Shown here piece by piece: positions 1 through 7,001 of a stretch of DNA of 16,470 bases. The stretch's first letter is position 1; each line of letters begins with the position of its first letter. The notes under the pieces were generated by a model. It was not told the origin of the DNA, searched no databases, and saw only the letters and a program-made list of their open reading frames with translations. This DNA comes from Bacteroidota bacterium. GTDB taxonomy: Bacteria; CLD3; SB21. The DNA is taken from assembly GCA_020438245.1 (NCBI GenBank), contig JAGQUY010000335.1:1-16470 (forward strand). Reading direction: 5' to 3'. The position numbers were made by a program, and so were the translations under genes.

Positions 1-548
1 ACCTTTTCGATTGCATCATCCGCCTCAGGTTGTAATTTGGGCACGGACTGTGTTTGGTCTCTTTCTGCAACGGATACAGGATTGCCCGACGTCTGGTCAC
101 CCTCAATGATTCCCAGCAGTGCCATCTGCGAACGAAGATAACTGCGGAGGTATCCTGCAACCTTGGCTTTTTGTTCCTCCAGTATTCGGATGTCCTTACT
201 CAAGGCAGCGGCTTCCCGGCGGGCAGCTTCCACAATCGAAGAAGCCTCTCGCTCGGCTTTCTGTTTTAGTAACTCTGCATCCATTTGACCATCCAATAAC
301 GCCTTGTTCTTTTCTATTTCGCTCTTCAATGTGCTCGCGGTATCTTCAGATTCCTGAAGCCGCGATCTCAGATCATCCAGCTGCTGTTCTACAGATCGTA
401 ATTTTTGCCGTAATACTTGAGATTCGCCCATGAGTTCTTCATAGTCTTCCGAAACTACTTCCAGAAAAGCACTTACCTCTGCGGGATGGAAGCCGCGCAG
501 GGTGCGTTTGAATTCCTGGTGTCGAATATCACTTGGATTAAGTTTCAA
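1..548 (-). CDS. DivIVA-domain coiled-coil protein (partial, C-terminus beyond the left edge)
   Basis: DivIVA-family proteins bind curved or polar membrane and recruit cell-division or polar-growth factors. The 182 visible residues begin LKLNPSDIRHQEFKRTLRGF, which matches the DivIVA N-terminal domain closely, including the R18-G19 pair; the membrane-inserting Phe17 of Bacillus DivIVA is Leu17 here. Residues ~30-135 are a long Glu/Lys/Arg/Gln-rich coiled coil, followed by a polar, probably flexible tail that is cut off. I chose a TTG start because GGAGG lies six bases upstream and no ATG precedes the conserved domain. The start lies inside the end of yggS (11-base overlap), suggesting translational coupling. 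A yggS-divIVA neighbourhood is known from Gram-positive division clusters. No stop is reached before the window edge. The family call is firm; the exact cellular role in this organism is inference. Confidence 0.9.
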   Translation of the reverse strand, partial: MKLNPSDIRHQEFKRTLRGFHPAEVSAFLEVVSEDYEELMGESQVLRQKLRSVEQQLDDLRSRLQESEDTASTLKSEIEKNKALLDGQMDAELLKQKAEREASSIVEAARREAAALSKDIRILEEQKAKVAGYLRSYLRSQMALLGIIEGDQTSGNPVSVAERDQTQSVPKLQPEADDAIEK

Positions 549-1302
549 GCCGTTCCTCCGGTTTTTGGGGTAGATCAGTCTTCGGGATTCGTCGCCGTCG
601 GCCGAAAAGCGCAGTACCAATTCTGACATGGGTAGCGCCTTCTTCAATCGCCACCTCGAAGTCGCCGGTCATCCCCATGGAGAGCATTTTCATTTCCACC
701 GTTGGTATGTGTTGTCCGGCAATGAAATCCCAAAGATCCTTGAGTACTTTGAAGTAAGATCTCACCCTGTCCATGTCATTTGCCGCTGAAGCCGAAAGAG
801 CGCCAATGGTCATCAATCCTTTGATCTGGATATTTTTCATTTCAGCAATTTTCTTGACCATTTCGAAGGTTCCATCCGGATCGACACCATGCTTGGTCTT
901 TTCGCGAGAGGTATTGACCTGTATCAAAATCGGCATGACCCGATCTTTCGTGTATGCCCTGCGGTCGATCTCCGCTGCGAGGCGGGTCGAGTCAACGGAG
1001 TGGATGATATCAAAAAGCTCCACTGCCTGGCGGACCTTGTTGGTTTGGAGGTGCCCTATCATGTGAAGCTGGAAGGTTCGTTCGTGATTCCACATGTTGA
1101 ACTTATCTTTGGCTTCCTGAACCTTATTCTCTCCAATATGTTTAATACCCGCAGCAAGCGCAGCGCGCACGACTTCGACAGGATGGGTCTTGGTTACCGC
1201 AATCAACTGAACGTCAGACGGATTCCGTCCGGCTCTGAGTGCGGCGGCTTCAATCCGGGCTTTGATCACGCTGATTTCTTCACGCAGTTCGACTGTACCC
1301 AT
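538..1302 (-). CDS. yggS: YggS/PROSC family pyridoxal-phosphate homeostasis protein
   Basis: YggS (PLPBP) is a cytosolic PLP-binding protein with an alanine-racemase-like N-terminal TIM barrel; it lacks clear enzymatic activity and keeps vitamin B6 and amino-acid pools balanced. At 254 residues the protein is slightly longer than the usual ~230. Visible family motifs are LIAVTKTHP with the PLP lysine (K38), GENKVQEA, FQLHMIGHLQTNK, DIIHSVDS, and the phosphate-binding C-terminal stretch LSMGMTGDFEVAIEEG...VRIGTALFGRR. The ATG at 1302 is preferred because GAAAG lies five bases upstream; an in-frame GTG at 1308 would add two residues and cannot be excluded. It follows the unknown 312-residue gene by eight bases (two if the GTG is used) and overlaps divIVA, so all three probably share one transcript. 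Confidence 0.95.
   Translation of the reverse strand: MGTVELREEISVIKARIEAAALRAGRNPSDVQLIAVTKTHPVEVVRAALAAGIKHIGENKVQEAKDKFNMWNHERTFQLHMIGHLQTNKVRQAVELFDIIHSVDSTRLAAEIDRRAYTKDRVMPILIQVNTSREKTKHGVDPDGTFEMVKKIAEMKNIQIKGLMTIGALSASAANDMDRVRSYFKVLKDLWDFIAGQHIPTVEMKMLSMGMTGDFEVAIEEGATHVRIGTALFGRRRRIPKTDLPQKPEERLET
555..559 (-). promoter_or_regulatory. Shine-Dalgarno site of the DivIVA-like gene
   Basis: On the minus strand GGAGG sits six bases before the TTG at 548-546, inside the yggS coding sequence. It decides the non-ATG start, because the DivIVA domain begins immediately after this codon. Confidence 0.75.
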
Positions 1303-1310
1303 GTGCACTT

Positions 1311-2249
1311 TCAGGCTGTGGTTGCAAAACCTGACCGTAGCCGGGCCTCCGGATCGGTTTCTATCTTGATCCTTTCCACACCCATCACGATTCGTCGCAG
1401 AAAAGACCGGAGCAAGTTGTCTCCCATGTACAGAATGGAGAGAATCATTCGCTCGTGGGCAAGCTCCAATCCAATGCTTGCAAAGACCAGAAATTTGATA
1501 TAACGGGCCAATTCCGGATTCTTTTCAAAAGCAACGAGACGATCCGCAAGCTCTTTATTGATGGCAAATCGTTGGTTGAACACAATATACGTTTCTTCCC
1601 GATCTGAAAAGCGGAATTCCTGTTCTGCGACCGCATCGGCCAAACGGCGTGTGCCTTCGGAGATGACGGATGAAATGCTGCTTCCATCCGTCGTGAATAC
1701 CTTCGGTGCGCCGGTTTTGTCGGAAAGGATGATTCCTATGCAATTGTGATTCTCAATGATCTGCTTGAAAAAGAGTTCGATTGCGACATGGGGGATATGA
1801 CTTCGGTTCTTCCTGGATTCAAAAATCTCAGTGACCAGAAAAATGTCTTCTTTGACCTTACGCATTGCACAACTGGGACGCAGTGAAAAACATCCCTCAT
1901 GCAAGCAGGATTCAATGGACTCCGGACAACCGGTTCGTCCTTTGAAATCCAACAGATTCTCAAGACGGTTTCGGATATCCTTTTCAGAGGTTGCCAATCC
2001 TATTAATCGGTAATGGACCACAGACGCCACCACCAGATTATCCAGGATGTTTACGAGCTGCTCGTAATTAAACCTCTCTATGTAACTGTTGAAGTCCCGG
2101 TAGGCCTGGAAACGGCTTTGAATTTCATCGATTTCCGTTTCAGAAAACAGATGAGCATCCAGATCCAAGACACGCTCTGGTTTGGAATAAATAGATTCAG
2201 TTTCGCTCTGATCGTCGGCAGACGAGGTATGTAGACCAAACTCACTCAT
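1311..2249 (-). CDS. Unrecognised 312-residue cytosolic protein with a four-cysteine cluster
   Basis: I do not recognise this family. There is no signal peptide or membrane segment. Residues 1-30 are polar and probably disordered; ~35-100 are predicted helical by composition. C108, C115, C120 and C127 form a CX6CX4CX6C cluster that could bind zinc or an Fe-S centre. Residues ~130-200 look alpha/beta, with IGIILSDKTGAPKVF resembling a beta-turn-beta unit of a GAF- or roadblock-like fold, and ~235-290 are again helical. It is the first gene of the operon leading to yggS and divIVA, 8 bases ahead of the next start, behind a good promoter at 2297-2325. That context hints at a regulatory or division-linked job, but this is inference. 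The start ATG has only a weak Shine-Dalgarno sequence. The long uninterrupted frame and operon position make it a real gene. Confidence 0.85.
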   Translation of the reverse strand: MSEFGLHTSSADDQSETESIYSKPERVLDLDAHLFSETEIDEIQSRFQAYRDFNSYIERFNYEQLVNILDNLVVASVVHYRLIGLATSEKDIRNRLENLLDFKGRTGCPESIESCLHEGCFSLRPSCAMRKVKEDIFLVTEIFESRKNRSHIPHVAIELFFKQIIENHNCIGIILSDKTGAPKVFTTDGSSISSVISEGTRRLADAVAEQEFRFSDREETYIVFNQRFAINKELADRLVAFEKNPELARYIKFLVFASIGLELAHERMILSILYMGDNLLRSFLRRIVMGVERIKIETDPEARLRSGFATTA

Positions 2250-2296
2250 GGAATTGCTCTAAAAGGTCTGCGTCGAGGCATCAAAGTACATTAATC

Positions 2297-2325
2297 AATA
2301 TATTTTTGATACCTCTCAAAATCAA
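2297..2325 (-). promoter_or_regulatory. Sigma70-like promoter for the minus-strand operon
   Basis: On the minus strand TTGATT (2325-2320) is followed after 17 bases by TATATT (2302-2297), matching the -35 and -10 consensus at 4/6 and 5/6 positions. Transcription would start near 2290, leaving a leader of about 40 bases before the ATG at 2249. An inverted repeat ATCAA-N7-TTGAT (2294-2310) covers the -10 box and could be an operator. Confidence 0.6.
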
Positions 2326-2405
2326 CAGAAATGTCCCGCCCAAATAGCGGATTGATGGAAACGCTGTGATTTCAATAAGTTAGCTGCTCTTTGGTAATTT
2401 CGTCC

Positions 2406-2430
2406 AAACCGAGCTCAAACTTGGTTTTTT
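2406..2430 (+). terminator. Terminator-like hairpin in the divergent intergenic region
   Basis: AAACCGAG (2406-2413) pairs with CTTGGTTT (2420-2427) through eight pairs, one of them G-U, around a six-base loop, and the 3' arm runs into six T residues ending at 2430. It has the form of a weak intrinsic terminator on the plus strand. No plus-strand gene ends before it, so it might stop antisense or read-through transcription coming from the minus-strand operon region. It lies upstream of the plus-strand promoter, so it is not an attenuator for that promoter. Confidence 0.35.
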
Positions 2431-2450
2431 ATGATCATCAAATTGATATA

Positions 2451-2479
2451 TTGATCGGAAAACTAATATTGATTAGAAT
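2451..2479 (+). promoter_or_regulatory. Sigma70-like promoter for the secreted protein gene
   Basis: TTGATC (2451-2456) and TAGAAT (2474-2479) are separated by 17 bases and match the -35 and -10 consensus at 4/6 and 5/6 positions. Transcription would start near 2486, about 30 bases before the preferred ATG at 2516. That spacing supports 2516 over the ATG at 2492, which would be nearly leaderless. Confidence 0.55.
2463..2476 (+). repeat. Inverted repeat CTAAT-ATTG-ATTAG between the -35 and -10 boxes (possible operator)
   Basis: A perfect five-base inverted repeat with a four-base centre lies in the spacer of the plus-strand promoter and overlaps the first bases of its -10 box. A further ATTAG copy follows at 2478-2482. 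The position suits a repressor or activator site, but no regulator gene is in view. Confidence 0.4.
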
Positions 2480-2500
2480 TAGTCATCACCGATGAAAGAC

Positions 2501-2506
2501 AGGGAG
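2501..2506 (+). promoter_or_regulatory. Shine-Dalgarno site deciding the start at 2516
   Basis: AGGGAG lies nine bases before the ATG at 2516. It falls inside the longer frame that begins at 2492, and it favours the internal ATG, which also gives a textbook signal peptide. Confidence 0.6.
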
Positions 2507-2515
2507 TTCAGAAAT

Positions 2516-3190
2516 ATGGTACGGTTTATGAGTTTATTCTTATTGGCTGCGACATTTGGTTCGCCGCTCATGGCTCAGCTGAGTGTCAAAATCAGTGTTG
2601 ATACGGTATTGGCAAAGGATCAGGAAGCCAAGATCATTGTCACACCCGGCAAGCAGAATGTGGACTATACTTGTGTGGCCCGAAAGGGTGGTGGTGATTT
2701 CAGTGATTTCAAATACTATGAAGGCCCTGACGGACCGTACAATGAAGCGACCTTTACCAGCCCTTTTCCGGGCGACACCGAGATTGATGTGCTCGATGGA
2801 AAGTTCAATCGGGTTGGCAGAGTGACAATCAATGTGGCCGCTCCCTCTCTGACTATTCTGGAAGAGGAAATGATCAATAATATCAAATGGCAGGACAAGA
2901 CGATGCCTGTGATCGTGCAGGTTTTTGATCAACGAGAGCAACCGATCAAGACGGCTAAATTGCAGGCCAGATTGTCGGAGATTGTCGGGCGCAAGACCAA
3001 GGCAACGACCTCAAAAGTAACTGACTTCAGGCTCGAAGGAGACCGCTACGTGGCTACGATTACGGGTCTTGTGGATGCTTCCTACAAATTGGAGGTTTTT
3101 GATGAGGCCCATCTTCAACAGTTCGATCTTGTTGAATCGGATCATCCTTATCCCTCGGCCGTCATCGAGGGTCTGAACATTTCATTCTGA
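2516..3190 (+). CDS. Exported beta-rich protein, function unknown
   Basis: This 224-residue protein begins MVRFMSLFLLAATFGSPLMA, a clear Sec signal peptide with likely cleavage after Ala20 before Gln21, so it should be periplasmic or secreted. The mature part alternates short beta-strand-like stretches and looks like two Ig-like or fibronectin-like modules, ~21-113 and ~115-224; the second contains VIVQVFDQREQPIKTAKL, a pattern typical of bacterial Ig-type domains. There is no membrane anchor, lipobox or catalytic motif. An ATG at 2492 is in frame but lacks a ribosome site and would sit about six bases from the inferred transcription start. The gene has its own promoter and a strong terminator directly after it, so it is probably a single-gene transcript divergent from the yggS operon. 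I do not recognise the family. Confidence 0.8.
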   Translation: MVRFMSLFLLAATFGSPLMAQLSVKISVDTVLAKDQEAKIIVTPGKQNVDYTCVARKGGGDFSDFKYYEGPDGPYNEATFTSPFPGDTEIDVLDGKFNRVGRVTINVAAPSLTILEEEMINNIKWQDKTMPVIVQVFDQREQPIKTAKLQARLSEIVGRKTKATTSKVTDFRLEGDRYVATITGLVDASYKLEVFDEAHLQQFDLVESDHPYPSAVIEGLNISF

Positions 3191-3212
3191 TAACCTTAAT
3201 AAAGACGGTAAT

Positions 3213-3253
3213 CCCCGCGGTCCCAGATAAAATGGGTACGCGGGGTTTTCTTT
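3213..3253 (+). terminator. Strong intrinsic terminator
   Basis: CCCCGCG (3213-3219) pairs with CGCGGGG (3239-3245). A two-by-two internal loop follows, then CCCA (3222-3225) pairs with TGGG (3233-3236) around the loop GATAAAA. The stem is followed by TTTTCTTT. This is a textbook Rho-independent terminator 22 bases after the stop of the exported-protein gene. Its T-tract ends three bases before the next start codon. Confidence 0.85.
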
Positions 3254-3256
3254 AGT

Positions 3257-4951
3257 ATGCGTTTACTTCTTCTTTCTGGAATATTGATCTTGACGGCGTG
3301 TGCGAGCCAGGCCCCACCAGGCGGCGGGCCTGAGGACAAGACTGCGCCAACCGTGTTGTGGTCGATCCCCAGCGGGGATTCTGTTCGAGTTGATATCCAC
3401 ACTACGATTCAAATTGCATTTAGTGAAGCGATGAACCGCAATTCAACCGAGCTGGCCATATTCATTTCGCCGCTTCCCGAGGGGGACATTGAATACCGTT
3501 GGAGGAAGAATCTGCTTACCCTGACCATGCCGTCTCCACTTCCAACTCGACGGACCTGCGTGGTTACTGTCGGCACCGACGCAATGGATCAGCACGGCAA
3601 CCCGTTAGCCAATTCGTACAGTTTTGCGTTCTCAACCGGTGATTCGATCGACCGGGGCGAAATCAGCGGCCATGTCTTTGCAGATCGAAAACAGAATGTG
3701 TCGGTCTGGGCGTATCAGCTGACCGGTGATTCAATGCAAGACGACAGTACGGTATCCCGCCGGAGGGCTGACTATATAACTCAAATCGGTTCAGACGGTT
3801 CATTCCGACTGAGATACCTGGCTCCAGACAAATACCGGGTCATTGCAATAGTTGACTTGGATCAAGACTATCTGTATTCATCCGGAAGCGACCCTATTGG
3901 AATTGCCGCCAGAGACGTCGATCTTGGGCACATGACATTTGTTGAACAGGACGTTGATTTCCATCTTTCCATCGAGGATACTTCCTCTTTTGTACTTCAA
4001 ACCGCGGTTCAGTTGGACCCGTGGTCGCTTCGCCTTGGTTTTTCTCATCCGCTGACCGATCGGTACTTTGAAAACCAACTTCGCGGAACGCGTCTGCAGG
4101 AACATCTTACTCTAGTCGACAGTTCGACCGGCTTGCTTGTCGATCTCGAAGAAGTCTTACTTAATCCCGGGCGAATGACCGAGGTTTTCGTTCTGACCAA
4201 GGACTCATTGCACGCAGGTGCTTATGCTGTTCGCGCTTCAAACGTAATTTCCTCCGCAGAAGACACTCTTAAAAGTGCCGTCTTGAATTTTTCAGCAGAG
4301 CCTGTCACACGAAAGTGGAAGACGGAAGTGGTCTCGTTTCATCCCGCCGTATCCATGAGGTTAGTCCCCGGGGATCGCGTTACTTTTCAGTTCTCCGGCT
4401 CGGTCAATCGAGCTTCCTTTGAGCGTTCATTCATGCTCAGCGACAGCAATGGGCGGCAGGTGGCAAGGAGCTTCGACTGGTCAAATAGTGCGCTGGTCGA
4501 TTTTGAACCTGCAAGGCCTTGGATGGACCAAATGACGTATTACCTCAGGGTTGATTCGTCGGTTGCAATGGACTGGCGACATCAGACTCTCTTAGATACC
4601 AGTTTTTGGAGTTCTTTTTCGGCATTTCGGATGGACAGTTTGGGCGTTCTCTCAGGTATGGTGGAAGACGAGTTTCGGTCTAATGAAACCTATATCATTC
4701 AGTGTCGTCCTATTCAAAAACAAGGAAGGTTTGTCGAATTGGTTGCAGACTCTACCGGAACATTTTCGACGAATCGATTGGTTGCCGGGAGGTATGTGTT
4801 GGAAGGATTTCAGGACACCGATCGCAATGGCAGATACAGCTTCGGAAAAATACAGCCTTTTCACCCCGCTGAACGATTTGCAGTTTATCCGGATACACTG
4901 GTAATACGTCCCAATTGGGAAACGGCGAATGTTATCCTCAGATTCAAATAA
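3257..4951 (+). CDS. Lipoprotein with an N-terminal SbsA-like Ig domain (Big_5)
   Basis: This 564-residue envelope lipoprotein starts MRLLLLSGILILTAC, with lipobox LTAC and Cys15 as the lipid-modified residue. The following PPGGGPEDKTAPTVLWSIPS is the signature of the SbsA Ig-like (Big_5) lipoproteins that are widespread in Bacteroidota and relatives; the Ig domain spans ~30-130 and ends near SYSFAFSTGD. Residues ~135-225 (GEISGHVF...DKYRVIAIVDLDQDYLYSSG) and the C-terminal ~465-564 (GRYVLEGFQDTDRNGRYSFG) look like carboxypeptidase-regulatory-type beta sandwiches, with Ig-like strands between. The function of the family is not known to me; a structural or surface role is inferred. No upstream in-frame start exists (TAA at 3209), so ATG 3257 is the start, although it lies right after a terminator and the only Shine-Dalgarno-like GGGG is in the terminator stem. 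The FHA gene follows 12 bases later. Confidence 0.88.
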   Translation: MRLLLLSGILILTACASQAPPGGGPEDKTAPTVLWSIPSGDSVRVDIHTTIQIAFSEAMNRNSTELAIFISPLPEGDIEYRWRKNLLTLTMPSPLPTRRTCVVTVGTDAMDQHGNPLANSYSFAFSTGDSIDRGEISGHVFADRKQNVSVWAYQLTGDSMQDDSTVSRRRADYITQIGSDGSFRLRYLAPDKYRVIAIVDLDQDYLYSSGSDPIGIAARDVDLGHMTFVEQDVDFHLSIEDTSSFVLQTAVQLDPWSLRLGFSHPLTDRYFENQLRGTRLQEHLTLVDSSTGLLVDLEEVLLNPGRMTEVFVLTKDSLHAGAYAVRASNVISSAEDTLKSAVLNFSAEPVTRKWKTEVVSFHPAVSMRLVPGDRVTFQFSGSVNRASFERSFMLSDSNGRQVARSFDWSNSALVDFEPARPWMDQMTYYLRVDSSVAMDWRHQTLLDTSFWSSFSAFRMDSLGVLSGMVEDEFRSNETYIIQCRPIQKQGRFVELVADSTGTFSTNRLVAGRYVLEGFQDTDRNGRYSFGKIQPFHPAERFAVYPDTLVIRPNWETANVILRFK

Positions 4952-4963
4952 AAAGGATTTATT

Positions 4964-5359
4964 ATGAAAAAGGTCTATTATCTGTTCCAGGCAGCCACCG
5001 CTCGAAATTTGAGGGTGGAAGAGGGTCAGGAAGTAACGATCGGACGGGCTTTTGACAATGCCGTTCATATTGATGATAGTTCGGTTTCACGTCATCATGC
5101 CGTAATTAAGTGGAAGAACGGCCTGATGTACCTTTCTGACCTCGGCAGTACGAACGGCACAATGGTCAATAGTGAAAAGGTGCAGCAGGACTTTTTTTAT
5201 GAACTGAATCTGTTCGATGAGGTGACAATCGGTAATGTTCTGATAAAAATCCTTGATGAAGATTCGGTTATAGGCAAGGCATTTGACAATGCAAAGTCAC
5301 CGGCAAAGACGGTGATGTTGGACGCGTCAAGACGTTCGATGAAAAAAGACGATTTTTAA
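4964..5359 (+). CDS. FHA-domain protein
   Basis: FHA domains bind phosphothreonine peptides and so report on Ser/Thr kinase signalling. The 131-residue protein is essentially one FHA domain: VTIGRAFDNAVHIDD (IGR at 26-28), VSRHHAVI (S42, R43, H44) and LSDLGSTNGTMVNSEKV (58-74), which supply the usual Arg, Ser and Asn peptide-binding residues. The last ~35 residues (KTVMLDASRR...KKDDF) are basic and polar, and the threonine in KTVML could itself be a phosphorylation site, as in some FHA-ligand tails (inference). There is no signal peptide or membrane segment, so it is cytosolic. AAAGGA is placed 7 bases before the ATG. It lies between two lipoprotein genes in the same direction. No Ser/Thr kinase is in the window, so the partner is unknown. 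Confidence 0.93.
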   Translation: MKKVYYLFQAATARNLRVEEGQEVTIGRAFDNAVHIDDSSVSRHHAVIKWKNGLMYLSDLGSTNGTMVNSEKVQQDFFYELNLFDEVTIGNVLIKILDEDSVIGKAFDNAKSPAKTVMLDASRRSMKKDDF

Positions 5360-5383
5360 GAGTCTTGAAGAGCAGTATCAGCG

Positions 5384-5389
5384 AAGGAG
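5384..5389 (+). promoter_or_regulatory. Shine-Dalgarno site deciding the GTG start of the TPR lipoprotein
   Basis: AAGGAG lies five bases before GTG 5395. An earlier in-frame TTG at 5365 lacks any such site and would put ten polar residues before the lipoprotein signal, so GTG is the better start. Confidence 0.7.
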
Positions 5390-5394
5390 CATCG

Positions 5395-6999
5395 GTGAAG
5401 AGTCAATTTCCATTAAGTGCGTCGTTTCTTATCCTCATTGCAATCGCTGCATGTACTTCCCGACAAGTGACTGCACCCGAAACGGGTGGCGGTATGAAGG
5501 CCGATGTGTCGCGTGCGGAAGTTGAGGTTACCCGGCCAGATTCCTTGAAAAAGGGTCAGGCAACAGTTGCCCAGAATGACACCGCTCGTACAGGCTTGCC
5601 CGATGAACTGGCTGAATTGAAGTATGTGGCGGACTCGCTGTATTGGGCAGAACGGTTTGATGAAGCATTGCCCTATTGGATCAAGGTGCTTGAGCAGGCG
5701 GGTAGCGATACGATGCTAGTGTGCGAAGCACATTATGTGCTTGGCAATATCTTTTTCCAGAAGGGCGACTACGCCAAGGCCGAATTGGAACTCAAACGGT
5801 CAATTCTGACTGATTCTTTGTTAATCGATGCGCACAGGGATTTGGGGCTTTTGTATTTTGTTCGTGGAAATTATGATGCCGCCTTGACTTCCTTTGGGAA
5901 GGTTCTGCAGTTATCGCCAAATGACTCAGATGCGAGCTACTGGATAGATTTCACACGCGGTTCGGCTGCGTATGAGAATGGGATCAAGGCGTTTGGTTCA
6001 GCCGATTACAGCAGTGCTATCCAAGAATTTGAAATTGCGGCGACATACTTGGATGCGGATACTTCTGCCAATTACAAAATTTATTTTTATTTGGGCAAAG
6101 CCCACATTGAGCGTTTCGAGTACGACGATGCACTTGGCGCGCTGGAGCAATGCGTCGAGTTCAACCCGAACTGGTCGGACGCCTATGTGGAGATGGCGGG
6201 CGTTTATTTTGCTCTGCAGGACTTTGAAAAGGCGATCGCGTACAATCAAAAAGCGCTTTCTATCCATCCCGACTCACCAAAGGCTCTTAACAACCTGGGT
6301 TACGTGTACTACACCCAAGCGAATACGGCGTCGGCTCAGGGAGAGGCGGAACTGACCGAAAAACTGTATCAAGTTGCCTTGCGTTTGTTCGAGCGTGCCG
6401 CAGCGCTAAGTCCTAAAATGGCCGTTGCCAGGAACAATATTGAGCATGTCAAGCAGATTCTGGCCGGCGAGCGCACCGTGGAGGCCCTGACGTTGATGAA
6501 CACGGCATCCAAAATTGATAAATTAAAAGATCGAATATCGACGTACGAGAAGATCATTGAAAAAGATTCCACGTACGACGATGCCTACAATAATCTCGGT
6601 GTGACCCTGTTCTACGCCGGTGAGACAGACCGTGCAGAGGAGATGTTGAGACGTGCAATAGCCCTGGATCCCTATAACTACCAGGCCCACAATAATTTGG
6701 GACTGCTTTTGGGTACAATTCACCGGTACGACGAGGCTCTCAAGCATCTTTTTATTGCCATTCAAATACGCCGTGATTACTTTGATGCTTACTACAACCT
6801 GGGTTACATCTACATGTGGAAAGAAGATTTTGAGAGCTCACGCAGAATCTGGCTCCAGTTGCTGAAAATTAACGTCCAAGACAAACAGGCACGCAATGGA
6901 TTGGATGAAATGAACAGGCGTGAAGAACTCGTCAAGAGGGGTGAAAGTTCTTTGAAAATAGAGGTACAGGGTGACGATCCTGCCGAAGAAGGCAACTAG
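5395..6999 (+). CDS. TPR-repeat lipoprotein
   Basis: TPR arrays are protein-protein interaction scaffolds. This 534-residue protein starts at GTG with MKSQFPLSASFLILIAIAAC, a lipoprotein signal with lipobox IAAC (Cys20), so it is probably anchored to a membrane on the periplasmic side. Residues 21-80 are a polar linker. From ~85 to ~510 there are about nine or ten TPR units, recognisable by motifs such as AHYVLGNIFFQKGDYAKAE, AHRDLGLLYFVRGNYDAA, AYNNLGVTLFYAGETDRAE and AYYNLGYIYMWKEDF. A helical spacer at ~340-390 (GERTVEALTLMNTASKIDKL) interrupts the array. The tail (EVQGDDPAEEGN) is acidic. It follows the FHA gene by 35 bases and ends two bases before manC. Such proteins often assemble outer-membrane or secretion machines, but nothing here says which; the specific role is unknown. 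Confidence 0.9.
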   Translation: MKSQFPLSASFLILIAIAACTSRQVTAPETGGGMKADVSRAEVEVTRPDSLKKGQATVAQNDTARTGLPDELAELKYVADSLYWAERFDEALPYWIKVLEQAGSDTMLVCEAHYVLGNIFFQKGDYAKAELELKRSILTDSLLIDAHRDLGLLYFVRGNYDAALTSFGKVLQLSPNDSDASYWIDFTRGSAAYENGIKAFGSADYSSAIQEFEIAATYLDADTSANYKIYFYLGKAHIERFEYDDALGALEQCVEFNPNWSDAYVEMAGVYFALQDFEKAIAYNQKALSIHPDSPKALNNLGYVYYTQANTASAQGEAELTEKLYQVALRLFERAAALSPKMAVARNNIEHVKQILAGERTVEALTLMNTASKIDKLKDRISTYEKIIEKDSTYDDAYNNLGVTLFYAGETDRAEEMLRRAIALDPYNYQAHNNLGLLLGTIHRYDEALKHLFIAIQIRRDYFDAYYNLGYIYMWKEDFESSRRIWLQLLKINVQDKQARNGLDEMNRREELVKRGESSLKIEVQGDDPAEEGN

Positions 7000-7001
7000 A
7001 G

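Noticed and set aside
119..433. A 104-codon open frame on the plus strand
   Set aside because: It is antisense to the DivIVA-like coiled-coil gene; its translation is low in sense and has no ribosome site.
889..1503. A 204-codon open frame on the plus strand
   Set aside because: It is antisense to yggS and the four-Cys gene, both well supported or operon-consistent; its translation resembles no protein family I know.
2492..2515. ATG 2492 as the start of the exported protein
   Set aside because: It is about six bases from the inferred transcription start, has no ribosome site and places charged residues before the signal peptide; ATG 2516 is better on all three points.
5365..5394. TTG start for the TPR lipoprotein
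   Set aside because: No ribosome site, and it would put polar residues before the lipoprotein signal; GTG 5395 has AAGGAG five bases upstream.
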